Positions 51,094 to 60,085 of a stretch of 64,000 nucleotides of DNA are shown here, piece by piece (position 1 is the stretch's first letter; each line of letters starts with the position of its first letter). The translations under genes and the position numbers were made by a program. Below the pieces are notes generated by a model. It ran no database searches and was not told the origin of the DNA. It saw only the letters and a list, made by a program, of their open reading frames with translations. The stretch covers positions 1-64,000 of the forward strand of contig NKIK01000015.1 of assembly GCA_002256115.1 (NCBI GenBank), written 5' to 3'. The DNA comes from Burkholderiales bacterium PBB3 (lineage in GTDB: Bacteria > Pseudomonadota > Gammaproteobacteria > Burkholderiales > Burkholderiaceae_C).

Positions 51094-54000
51094 ATGAAAA
51101 CTCGGTTCATCAAGTCTTCGGTGTTGTGGTCTTCCGCCTTGCTGGCGCTGGTGTTTCTGGGCTTCGTGCTAGGGTTTTCGCAGGCCCATTCTGAAACCCA
51201 AAGCAACGCTGCTAGTGTGCGTGCACCCATGATGGCTCCGTCGGCACCTAAGACCCAGACCGTCGAGCAAGCGCTGGCAAAATCCCAAGGCTGCGAGAGC
51301 TGTCACCAATACAGTCCGGGCGCGAATGATCATCGCACTATGCACGCCAACCCTGGCGTTGTTTTGGGTTGCACCGATTGCCACGGCGGCAACGCTAGCA
51401 TCCGCATTCCCGATACGTCGAAACAGGGGACTGCGGCCTACGCAGACGTCGTTAAACAGGCCCATGTATTGCCCGGAACCCAGGTGCAGTGGAATGGCCC
51501 CTCCAGCGCCAACCCCAAAGGCAGCTATACCCGCCTGAACCGACAGACCCCGGAGTTCATTCGTTTCATGAACCCCGGCGATATGCGGGTCGCCCGCGAG
51601 GCCTGCGGTGCCTGCCATTTGCCCATCATTCAGGCCAGTGAGCGCAGCCTGATGTCCACCAGCGCCATGTTGTGGGGTGGCGCGGCCTATAACAACGGCA
51701 TCCTGCCCTATAAGCGCTATGTATTGGGTGAGGCCTACACCAGTGACAGCCTGCCGGCGATGCTGAAGAACCCCACTCCGGTAAGCGCTCATATGCGCGA
51801 TATGGGCATCTTGGAGAGTCTGGCACCTTTACCCGCGTGGGAAACGGTGGCTCCTGCGGACGTGTTCCGCGTGTTTGAGCGTGGTGGCAAGATCAATGGC
51901 ACCCAGTTTCCTGAAATCGGATTGCCCAATTCAACCGGCATGCTGCAGAAACTGGATGAACCGGGTCGGCCCGACGTCCGCCAGTCCAACCGGGGGCCTG
52001 GCACGGGCAACCGTATTGCTGTGCCGCTGATCAATGTTACCAAGACCCGGTTGAACGATCCGCATCTGTGGTTTCTGGGGACTGGTGAGCAGCCGGGTGA
52101 TTACCGCTCGTCGGGATGCACGGCCTGCCACACGCCTTACGCCAATGACCGCGACCCCCAGCATTCCGGGCCCTATGCCAAGCGTGGCCACGAAGGTAAA
52201 ACGGCTACGTCTGATCCGACGATTCCCAAAGACGAGTCCGGCCATCCCATCTCGCACCAGTTCACCCGAGCGATACCGTCTTCGCAGTGCATGGTGTGTC
52301 ACATGCACCAGCCGAATATTTTTGTGAATTCCTTTTACGGAACCACGATGTGGGACTACGAAGCCGATGCCCCCTTCATGTGGCCCAAGGAACAGAAGTA
52401 CCCCAGCGTCGCAGAGTCTCGCAAAATACTAGACCGTAACCCCGAGGAGGCTGCCACCCGAGGACTGTGGGGAGACCCCGAGTTTTCCAAGCGCGTGTCA
52501 GAGCTCAATCCACAACTCAAAGACACGCAGTTCGCTGATTACCACGGGCACGGATGGAACTTCCGCGCCATTTTCAAGCGGGACCGCAAGGGCACTTTGG
52601 TGGATGCCAAGAATCAAGCGGTAGCAGACGACGATCCGCAAAAATTCAAGAAAGCCGTGCACCTGAAATCAGTGCATCTGGATGTAGGCATGCACTGTGT
52701 GGATTGCCACTTCTCGCAGGATATGCATGGCAACGGGCATATTTATGGCGAGGTCGCAGCGGCGATCGAGGTGGACTGCAAGGATTGCCATGGCAGCGCA
52801 GGCAAGTACCCCACCTTGACCACATCAGGCCCAGCGGCCAAACCGGGTGGCACTGACATGGCACTGCTGCGCACACCGGACGGCCGCAAGCGCTTTGAGT
52901 GGCGCGAAGGCAAGCTGTACCAGCGCTCTGCAGTCGAGCCCGGCCTGGAGTGGGAGATGTCTTTGGTAAAAGACTCAGTAACCCCCGGCAATGCCAAGTA
53001 CAACGAAAAGGCGGCGCGTGCCAAATTGATGCATGCGGGGGCCAGTGGGCAAGACGGAAAGTGGGGTGCGGCATCGGCCTCAGAGGCCTACGCCCACAGT
53101 GACGACAAAATGCAATGCCATTCTTGCCACACCTCCTGGACCACCAGCTGCGCGGGTTGCCATTTGCCCATTCAGGCCAATGCCAAAACCGAGCGCCAGC
53201 ACTATGAAGGCGGAGAAACTCGCAATTACGCCAGTTACAACCCCCAGGTGGCACGCGATGACATGTTTCAACTGGGCAAGCAGGGCTCGGTGAAAGGCGG
53301 CAAGACCGTGCCGGTACGTTCAAGCTCGGCGCTGCTTTTGTCCTCTACCAATATCAACCGCGAGAAAATTTACATCCAACAGGCCCCCATTGCCGCCAGC
53401 GGGTTTTCTTCGCAGGCATTCGCGCCGCATTACCCGCACACCGAGCGAAAAACAGAAACCAAGACCTGCTCAGACTGCCACGTCAACCGCGACAACGACA
53501 ACAACGCCATCATGGCCCAGCTGCTGTTGCAGGGCACAAATTTCGTCAACTTTGTCGGCTACAACGCCTGGGTGGGCGAGGCAAATCACGTCGAGGCCGT
53601 GCAGGTGACCGAATGGGATGAACCCCAAGCAGTGATTGGCAGTTATCTGCACCGTTACGCCTACCCCGATTGGTTTAAAGATCACCAGAGGGCTGAAAGC
53701 AAACTTGCCACTGCGTTTGATCACAGTACCCAAGGTGCCGCGAACTGCATTCAACAGCGGGGGGAGTACCTTTTTGCCGCAGAAGGGGCCGGTGGTTTGC
53801 GGGTCTATGACGTGGCCGGTATCGCCAATAAAGGGGTCTCTCAGCGCATCATCACGGCACCTTTTTCGGCACTGGGACACAACACGCATGTGCAGTCGGC
53901 CCATGCCAGCTGCGTGGCCTTACCCACCAACCAGCCCATTGCACCACTGCGCAATACCGGGGAGCTGATGCGCATCACCAACCAAGAGCAAGCTTTTCAC

Positions 54001-54915
54001 CCCATTTACAGCTACGCCTTTGTGACCGACGCCAAGGAAGGCCTGATTCTGGTGAATGTAGATACCCTGGCAGACGGTGAACCACGCAACAACTTCTTGC
54101 GCCGAGCCCTGACGTGGAACGGTGGCACTAGCCATCCTGGCGTGCTGAGCGGTGCACGACACATTACCGTGGGTGGGCACTATTTGTATATCACGACTAC
54201 TCAAGGATTGGTGGTGATCGATGTGGACCAGCCATTGCAACCACAATGGGTAGCGACTATCCCCATGAAAGACGCACGGGCTAGTGCCTTGCAGTTCAGA
54301 TACTTGTGGGTAACCACAGCCCAGGGGCTGGAGTTAGTCGACGTGACAACACCCTCACGTGCGATGTTGGTCAGCGATGCGCTGATACCGCTTGCGGACG
54401 CCCGCAAGGTCTATGTGGCGCGGACCTACGCGTATGTGGCCGCAGGAGCCGCGGGCTTGGTCATCGTTGATGTCGAGAGGCCGACGCAGCCCAAGATTGC
54501 AAGCCGGGTGCAAAAAGGCAGCTCTGCCAGTACTTCACTGTTGGATTCTCAAGACGTTATTGTCGGATCTACCAATGCGTCTTTGTTTGCCTATGTCGCG
54601 GATGGGGCGCATGGCATCAAGGTCATTCAGCTCACTGCGCCAGACAGTCAGCCCAAGTTTTATGGATTCTCTCCGGAGCCCAAGCCCCAGGTCATTGCTT
54701 GGCGCCCAAGTCAGTCGCGCGCTTTGTCTTTATCCAAGGGGCTGGATAGAGACCGTGCCGTTGATGAAACCGGAGGGCAGATTGCCGTGTTTGGGCGTAT
54801 TGGGTCCCGCCCATTCAATGCCGCGGAAATGGGCAAACTCTATTTGCGCAAAAACGGAACGGTGTGGACGGTGACCGATACACCCGGCACCAGCTATTCC
54901 AACGTTGGACGATAA
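51094..54915 (+). CDS. Decaheme cytochrome c fused to an LVIVD-repeat beta-propeller
   Basis: The product has 1273 residues. A signal peptide or anchor helix lies at residues 8-30. Ten CxxCH sites run from residue 67 (CESCH) to about 792 (CSDCH), unevenly spaced with a gap of about 200 residues around 180-400. The C-terminal 400 residues hold six LVIVD-type repeats such as G-L-V-V-I-D-V-D-Q-P and G-L-V-I-V-D-V-E-R-P, forming a probable beta-propeller. LVIVD repeats occur in secreted or surface proteins. It begins 1 nt after the barrel gene stop. It may be a periplasmic or surface-exposed reductase or oxidase. The substrate is unknown. Confidence 0.85.
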   Translation: MKTRFIKSSVLWSSALLALVFLGFVLGFSQAHSETQSNAASVRAPMMAPSAPKTQTVEQALAKSQGCESCHQYSPGANDHRTMHANPGVVLGCTDCHGGNASIRIPDTSKQGTAAYADVVKQAHVLPGTQVQWNGPSSANPKGSYTRLNRQTPEFIRFMNPGDMRVAREACGACHLPIIQASERSLMSTSAMLWGGAAYNNGILPYKRYVLGEAYTSDSLPAMLKNPTPVSAHMRDMGILESLAPLPAWETVAPADVFRVFERGGKINGTQFPEIGLPNSTGMLQKLDEPGRPDVRQSNRGPGTGNRIAVPLINVTKTRLNDPHLWFLGTGEQPGDYRSSGCTACHTPYANDRDPQHSGPYAKRGHEGKTATSDPTIPKDESGHPISHQFTRAIPSSQCMVCHMHQPNIFVNSFYGTTMWDYEADAPFMWPKEQKYPSVAESRKILDRNPEEAATRGLWGDPEFSKRVSELNPQLKDTQFADYHGHGWNFRAIFKRDRKGTLVDAKNQAVADDDPQKFKKAVHLKSVHLDVGMHCVDCHFSQDMHGNGHIYGEVAAAIEVDCKDCHGSAGKYPTLTTSGPAAKPGGTDMALLRTPDGRKRFEWREGKLYQRSAVEPGLEWEMSLVKDSVTPGNAKYNEKAARAKLMHAGASGQDGKWGAASASEAYAHSDDKMQCHSCHTSWTTSCAGCHLPIQANAKTERQHYEGGETRNYASYNPQVARDDMFQLGKQGSVKGGKTVPVRSSSALLLSSTNINREKIYIQQAPIAASGFSSQAFAPHYPHTERKTETKTCSDCHVNRDNDNNAIMAQLLLQGTNFVNFVGYNAWVGEANHVEAVQVTEWDEPQAVIGSYLHRYAYPDWFKDHQRAESKLATAFDHSTQGAANCIQQRGEYLFAAEGAGGLRVYDVAGIANKGVSQRIITAPFSALGHNTHVQSAHASCVALPTNQPIAPLRNTGELMRITNQEQAFHPIYSYAFVTDAKEGLILVNVDTLADGEPRNNFLRRALTWNGGTSHPGVLSGARHITVGGHYLYITTTQGLVVIDVDQPLQPQWVATIPMKDARASALQFRYLWVTTAQGLELVDVTTPSRAMLVSDALIPLADARKVYVARTYAYVAAGAAGLVIVDVERPTQPKIASRVQKGSSASTSLLDSQDVIVGSTNASLFAYVADGAHGIKVIQLTAPDSQPKFYGFSPEPKPQVIAWRPSQSRALSLSKGLDRDRAVDETGGQIAVFGRIGSRPFNAAEMGKLYLRKNGTVWTVTDTPGTSYSNVGR

Positions 54916-54926
54916 GGGGATCCTCA

Positions 54927-56288
54927 GTGAACACACTACGTTGTTGGTTGGTAGCAGTTGCGTTCTTGGCGGTGTGTGCTGGTACTTCAATTGCCCAAAA
55001 TCTACCGGACAGGTCAATGGACAAGACATTGGGGGTGGTGACCTGTGCCAGTTCTTTGTGTCACGGGTCCATTGCACCCTGGAATGGTTCTCTCGTGTCA
55101 CAAAATGAGTATGTCGTCTGGTCTCGGTTGGACAAACATGCTCGCGCCTATAAGCTGTTACTGAACGAGCAATCCAAACGCATTGCAGCCAAGTTGGGTT
55201 TGGCGGCACCGGCCCACGAGTCCAAAGTGTGTTTGGATTGCCACGCTCACAATCCTTTGCAGTCCAAGACCGAGCACCACATCAGCGATGGTGTTGCGTG
55301 CGAAGCTTGCCACGGCGGGGCGGAGCGCTGGATCGGCACCCACACCGAGGCCGGCAACAGCCACGCAAAAAACCTCGCCAACGGCATGTATCCCAGTGAT
55401 CAGCCCTTGGCGAGAGCGCAGCTGTGTTTATCCTGCCATTTCGGCGACACCGAAAAGTACGTCACACACCGAATGATGGCCGCGGGTCACCCTCGGTTGA
55501 GCTTCGAATTGAACACGTTTACCAGCTTGCAACCCGCGCATTTCAAGGTGGACACCGACTACGTGCAGCGCAAGGGAACGGTGGACGGCGTCAAAATCTG
55601 GTCTGTGGGACAGGCGGTGGCAGTGGCAACACAGCTGAGCATTCTGATGGACCCTAAGCGTGGGCGTGACGGCGCATTCCCTGAACTCACTTTGTTTGAT
55701 TGCCATGCCTGCCACCATCCGATGGCGGATACACGCTGGACACCGAGGACGACTTTGGGTAGCAATCAGGGGCCAGGTTTGGTGCGTTTGAATGACTCCA
55801 GTATTTTGATGTTGTATTTGATACTGCGGCAGACCGAGCCAGCTTCGGCCGAGAATTTCAAATTGGCGGTGTCTCAATTGAACCAAGCGATTGCAGGACG
55901 CGGCGACATGGCTGCGTCTGCCGCGACTCTGAAAATACAAGCCCAGGCGGCTGCACAAAAGTTGAGTCAATCTGGAATGACGGATGCGCAGCTCGCGGGC
56001 GTAGCGCTGTTGCTGGTGGATGACGGCCTAAACGGTAGCTATTCGGACTACGCGGGTGCGGAGCAGGCGACCATGGCCCTGGGTAGCGTGGTGAGCCTCT
56101 TGAATCAGCAGGGCAAGCTCAAGTCTGCGGCCGAAATGAACCGTGGTCTGGCGAGCTTGCGGGCTTCGCTAGTCAACGATGAAAAATTTAAGCCCTCGGA
56201 ATTTCAGCTGCGATTGCGGGCTATTCGCCCGCAATTGGTATCGGGGATTACCAAACAGAACGCTCCTAAGGAACAGGGTAGGCCATGA
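54927..56288 (+). CDS. Periplasmic pentaheme-type cytochrome c
   Basis: The product has 453 residues from the GTG at 54927, with AAGGGGA upstream. A signal peptide ends S-I-A-Q. Four CxxCH motifs (CLDCH, CEACH, CLSCH, CHACH) are preceded by C-A-S-S-L-C-H near residue 40, a CX4CH spacing. If that binds heme, the protein has five hemes, resembling cytochrome c554-like electron carriers. The C-terminal 200 residues have no heme sites and are helical. The 3' end overlaps the oxidoreductase gene as ATGA. Confidence 0.8.
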   Translation: MNTLRCWLVAVAFLAVCAGTSIAQNLPDRSMDKTLGVVTCASSLCHGSIAPWNGSLVSQNEYVVWSRLDKHARAYKLLLNEQSKRIAAKLGLAAPAHESKVCLDCHAHNPLQSKTEHHISDGVACEACHGGAERWIGTHTEAGNSHAKNLANGMYPSDQPLARAQLCLSCHFGDTEKYVTHRMMAAGHPRLSFELNTFTSLQPAHFKVDTDYVQRKGTVDGVKIWSVGQAVAVATQLSILMDPKRGRDGAFPELTLFDCHACHHPMADTRWTPRTTLGSNQGPGLVRLNDSSILMLYLILRQTEPASAENFKLAVSQLNQAIAGRGDMAASAATLKIQAQAAAQKLSQSGMTDAQLAGVALLLVDDGLNGSYSDYAGAEQATMALGSVVSLLNQQGKLKSAAEMNRGLASLRASLVNDEKFKPSEFQLRLRAIRPQLVSGITKQNAPKEQGRP

Positions 56289-58795
56289 CCTATAAAGTCG
56301 CCATTGTGGGATCAGGTCCTGCCGGTTTATCGGCTGCAGCGCACGCTGCCAAGTTGGGCTTGAGTCATATTCTGTTGGAGGCACAAGCGCACCTGAGCGA
56401 TACCATTTACAAGTACCAAAAGGGTAAGCATGTCATGGCCGAGCCGGGATTCTTGGATCTGCGCAGCCCAGTGCAGTTTCAGGCAGGAACCCGAGAAAGT
56501 ATTCTGCAAAGCTTTGGCAATGATGTGGCTAGCTTCGGTGTGAATGTGCAATATGGGGCGGTGGTGTCTGGCATTCAGGGAAGCAAGGGCAATTTTCAGA
56601 TTGCACTCGACAACACAGAAGTCATCGTTGCGGAATATGTGATTTTGGCGATTGGTGTCCAGGGCAATTTGCGCACCTTGGGGGTGCCAGGGGATGGTTT
56701 GAAAAATGTCCAGTACCAGCTGGACGATCCTGCGGCTTATGGCGGTGAAACCATTATTGTGGTGGGTGCCGGTGATGCAGCGATTGAGAATGCGCTGGCG
56801 TTAGCGGAGAACAATAACAGTGTCATTTTGTTGAACCGCAATGAGGAGTTCAGTCGCTGCAAGGAAGGCAATTTGACCGCTGTTCAAGCAGCCATTGGCG
56901 CGGGGAAAATGGCCTGCCGCTATCTCACCAGTATTGATCACATTGATCGTCTGGAAACGCAAAGCGACGATACGGACATGAACCGTACCATGATGGTTTC
57001 CGTTGTTGATCTGTCGCGACGTCAGACTCCCAAAGCGCAAAAGCCCGGTCTGCAGGTCACGCTCAATACGGCGGTGGGTGAAGAAGTCATTGCGTGCCAT
57101 CGCGTCATTGGCAGGTTGGGAGCTATTGCCCCGCGCAAGCTGGTGGAGGGATTTGGTGTCCGCTTCACAGGCAAAGAGGCTACGGCCTTGCCTGCACTGT
57201 CACCCACCTACGAGTCCAACGTCCCTGGTTTGTATGTCGTTGGCGCTTTGGGTGGCTACCCGCTCATCAAGCAGGCTATGAATCAAGGCTACGAGGCCGT
57301 AGAGGCTCTGTGTGGTCGGATCGTAGTGCCTGCAGATCAGCCGCTTTTGGAGCAAAAGTTTGCCGCACTGATGCGCGCGCGCAGTCAACTGACCAGTGTG
57401 GATAGTGTGCTGGAGGAGGTGGCCAGAAGTGCGCCGTGGTTAGCGAGTTTGAGTGCACTGCAATTGCGCGAGTTTTTGTTGGAAAGCGATATCCGTTTAC
57501 CTGCAGCGGGATCTGTCATCTTTGCTCGCAACGATTACACCAATTCATTTTTCAGTATCGTAGGCGGGTCTGTGCGGATAGTGTCAGACGATTCTGCCGG
57601 GCCGTCTGTTGAGTTGGATGCCGGCAAGTTTTTTGGTGAGTTGGGCTTGATATCCGGTAGGCGAAGGTCTGCAACGGTGCTGGCGGGGGGCGATTGTTTT
57701 TTGGTGGAAACGCCAAGGCGTGCAATGTTGAAGCTACTGGCCTCGTCCGAGTCGGTGCGCAGGGAGCTGGATCTCGTGGCTTTGCGCCGTGCCGTTCGAA
57801 AGTACGTGGCAGCCAGTTTGTCGGAGGAGCAACTGACCCAGCTGTTAGAAGGTGCACAAATTCGCCATTACAAAGCGGGCGATGCGCTGTTTCTGGAGGG
57901 CGATACGTCGGACGGTTTGTACCTGATTCGCAAGGGCTCAGTCATGGTTTCTCGGACCATCGGCGGTCGCGATGTGGTGCTGTCCTATGTTTCCGCAGGA
58001 AATTACGTGGGCGAAATGGCCTTGATGCTGGATGCCCCTCGTTCGGCCACCGTGCGGGCGGCGGTACCGTCAGAAGCTATTGTGTTGCTGGCGACCAAAG
58101 TAACCGAGGTGCTTGCCCAAAATACCGGTCTGCGCCAGCAGCTAGACGGCCAGTACTTATCGCGTTTGCAAGCGAATCAGGTGATGAAAGCCGATGAAAA
58201 GTCCGGTAATTTAATTTCCTTTCTGTTGCAGCAAGGCGTCGGAGAAGCGACCGATGTTTTGTTGATTGATGAATCGCTATGTATTCGCTGTGACAACTGT
58301 GAGAAGGCCTGTGCGGACACCCATGGTGGCGCTTCCCGGCTGGATCGTGAGGCAGGTCCGACCTACGCGAATTTGCATGTGCCAACCTCATGCCGCCACT
58401 GCGAGCACCCGCATTGCATGAAGGATTGCCCGCCGGATGCCATTAAGCGCTCTGCGGGTGGTGAGGTTTATATTTCTGACACCTGTATCGGTTGCGGCAA
58501 TTGTGAGAAAAATTGCCCTTACGGTGTGATTCAAATGGTCCCTGCTGCCGAAAAGAAGGGTATCAATAGTCTGTGGGCATGGTTGTTGTTTGGCCTCGGC
58601 CAAGAGCCTGGTGCCAAGGCCATTGGCGCAGAGACTTACGACAAGTCCAAGTCTTCTGGGATCAAGAAGGCCGCCAAGTGCGATATGTGCCGCGATTTGG
58701 ATTCAGGGCCTGCCTGCGTGCGCGCATGTCCAACGGGTGCCGCGCTGCGTATTAGTCCAGAAAAATTTCTGGACTATGTCGGCACCAAAAATTAA
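56285..58795 (+). CDS. FAD/NAD(P) oxidoreductase fused to two cyclic-nucleotide-binding domains and a four-cluster ferredoxin
   Basis: The product has 836 residues. Residues 1-345 form a thioredoxin-reductase-like flavoprotein: V-G-S-G-P-A-G-L-S-A at the start and a second nucleotide loop V-G-A-G-D-A-A-I-E-N, but no redox CxxC between them. Two cyclic-nucleotide domains lie at about 397-500 and 525-620, with phosphate cassettes F-G-E-L-G-L-I-S-G...R-S-A and V-G-E-M-A-L-M-L...R-S-A. From about 660, four cysteine clusters (CIRCDNC, CRHCEHPHC, CIGCGNC, CDMCRDL...C) resemble HybA/DmsB-type ferredoxins. No signal peptide, so cytoplasmic. It could feed NAD(P)H electrons to the membrane cytochrome under cNMP control. 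This is inference. Confidence 0.85.
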   Translation: MTYKVAIVGSGPAGLSAAAHAAKLGLSHILLEAQAHLSDTIYKYQKGKHVMAEPGFLDLRSPVQFQAGTRESILQSFGNDVASFGVNVQYGAVVSGIQGSKGNFQIALDNTEVIVAEYVILAIGVQGNLRTLGVPGDGLKNVQYQLDDPAAYGGETIIVVGAGDAAIENALALAENNNSVILLNRNEEFSRCKEGNLTAVQAAIGAGKMACRYLTSIDHIDRLETQSDDTDMNRTMMVSVVDLSRRQTPKAQKPGLQVTLNTAVGEEVIACHRVIGRLGAIAPRKLVEGFGVRFTGKEATALPALSPTYESNVPGLYVVGALGGYPLIKQAMNQGYEAVEALCGRIVVPADQPLLEQKFAALMRARSQLTSVDSVLEEVARSAPWLASLSALQLREFLLESDIRLPAAGSVIFARNDYTNSFFSIVGGSVRIVSDDSAGPSVELDAGKFFGELGLISGRRRSATVLAGGDCFLVETPRRAMLKLLASSESVRRELDLVALRRAVRKYVAASLSEEQLTQLLEGAQIRHYKAGDALFLEGDTSDGLYLIRKGSVMVSRTIGGRDVVLSYVSAGNYVGEMALMLDAPRSATVRAAVPSEAIVLLATKVTEVLAQNTGLRQQLDGQYLSRLQANQVMKADEKSGNLISFLLQQGVGEATDVLLIDESLCIRCDNCEKACADTHGGASRLDREAGPTYANLHVPTSCRHCEHPHCMKDCPPDAIKRSAGGEVYISDTCIGCGNCEKNCPYGVIQMVPAAEKKGINSLWAWLLFGLGQEPGAKAIGAETYDKSKSSGIKKAAKCDMCRDLDSGPACVRACPTGAALRISPEKFLDYVGTKN

Positions 58796-58797
58796 TG

Positions 58798-58848
58798 CAG
58801 CCATCGCCCAAGCCATTTTGTTGGCTTGTGCGATGCTGATTGATTTTT
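58798..58848. terminator. Terminator hairpin between the multiheme operon and dnaJ
   Basis: Arms 58798-58814 and 58823-58838 (CATCGCCCAAGCC / GGCTTGTGCGATG, one mismatch, extended by CAG/CTG) enclose an 8-nt loop. A T-rich tail follows on the plus strand (58844-58848). It ends the cytochrome operon and lies before the convergent dnaJ stop, so it may serve both directions. Confidence 0.75.
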
Positions 58849-59980
58849 AACTGAACAGGTTCTTCAAGCGGTCGGTCCAGCTATCACCCGATGGTGAATG
58901 CTTGCTGCCGCCTTTTTTGAACGATTCGTCCAGTTCGCGCATCAGCTTGCGCTGGTGCTCACTGAGCTTGACCGGCGTTTCTACTGAGATGTGGCAATAC
59001 AAGTCACCCGGATAGCTGGCGCGCACGCCCTTGATGCCCTTGCCACGCAGGCGGAATTGCTTGCCGCTTTGCGTACCCTCGGGGATGTCAATGGCCGCTT
59101 TGCCAGCCAGCGTAGGTACTTCAATCTCGCCACCCAGCGCAGCCGTCACCATGCTGATGGGCACGGAGCAATGCAGGTCATCGCCATCGCGCTCAAAGAT
59201 GTCATGCTTCTTGATGCGGATCTCGATATACAGATCGCCCGGTGGCCCGCCATTGGTGCCCGGCTCACCATTGCCCGCCGAGCGAATGCGCATGCCACCG
59301 TCGATACCAACGGGAATTTTGACTTCCAGGGTCTTCTGGCGCTTGATCTTGCCTTGGCCGCTGCAAGCGGTGCAAGGTTCGGGAATCACTTTGCCCGTGC
59401 CACGGCAGGTGGGGCAGGTTTGCTGCACGCTAAAAAAGCCCTGGCGCATTTGCACAGTGCCAGCACCACTGCAGGTGCCGCAGGTCTTGACCTGGGTGCC
59501 TGGCTTGGCACCTGAGCCTTTGCAGACCTCGCAGTTGTCCCAGCTCGGAATGCGGATCTGGGCGTCCTTACCCTTGGCGGCTTCTTCCAGTGTGATTTCC
59601 ATCGCGTAGCTCAGGTCGCTGCCGCGAAACACCTGGCGTCCGCCAGCGCCTGCGCGCCCGCGTTGCTGGCCAAACATGTCGCCAAAAATATCGCCAAAGG
59701 CTTCGGCAAAACCACCGTAGCCATCGGCGCCGCCGCCACCGCGGTTGGGGTCGACTCCGGCATGGCCGTATTGGTCATAGGCCGCGCGTTTTTGCGCGTC
59801 CGAGAGCATCTCGTAGGCTTCTTTGCCTTCCTTAAATTTCTCTTCGGCCACCTTGGAGGTGTCACCCTGATTGCGGTCAGGGTGGTGCTTCATCGCCAGC
59901 TTGCGATAGGCCTTTTTGATGTCTTCCTCGGTAGCGTTCTTGGGAACGCCCAGAGTTTCGTAATAGTCTCGTTTGGCCAT
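58847..59980 (-). CDS. dnaJ: Chaperone DnaJ
   Basis: The product has 377 residues. The J domain (1-70) has the H-P-D motif. A Gly/Phe-rich linker (75-115) follows, then four zinc repeats [24 protein letters not shown] and CTACSGQG, and the C-terminal substrate-binding domain. DnaJ stimulates DnaK ATPase and delivers unfolded clients. The gene is third in the grpE-dnaK-dnaJ order, 105 nt after dnaK. Confidence 0.97.
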   Translation of the reverse strand: MAKRDYYETLGVPKNATEEDIKKAYRKLAMKHHPDRNQGDTSKVAEEKFKEGKEAYEMLSDAQKRAAYDQYGHAGVDPNRGGGGADGYGGFAEAFGDIFGDMFGQQRGRAGAGGRQVFRGSDLSYAMEITLEEAAKGKDAQIRIPSWDNCEVCKGSGAKPGTQVKTCGTCSGAGTVQMRQGFFSVQQTCPTCRGTGKVIPEPCTACSGQGKIKRQKTLEVKIPVGIDGGMRIRSAGNGEPGTNGGPPGDLYIEIRIKKHDIFERDGDDLHCSVPISMVTAALGGEIEVPTLAGKAAIDIPEGTQSGKQFRLRGKGIKGVRASYPGDLYCHISVETPVKLSEHQRKLMRELDESFKKGGSKHSPSGDSWTDRLKNLFS

Positions 59981-60085
59981 GTTCTCTCTACGCCTAGTTA
60001 CAACACAAAAGCCGCGTCAGGCGCCGGGTGGGCGTCCAACGCGGCGCGCGTGTGATCGATCATCTCTTCAGACGATCTTTCGCGT

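Noticed and set aside
54700-54760. R-A-L-S-L-S-K-G-L in the LVIVD protein, reminiscent of peptides encoded by palindromic repeats in other genomes
   Set aside because: The DNA here lacks a clear palindrome and no second copy was found in the window.
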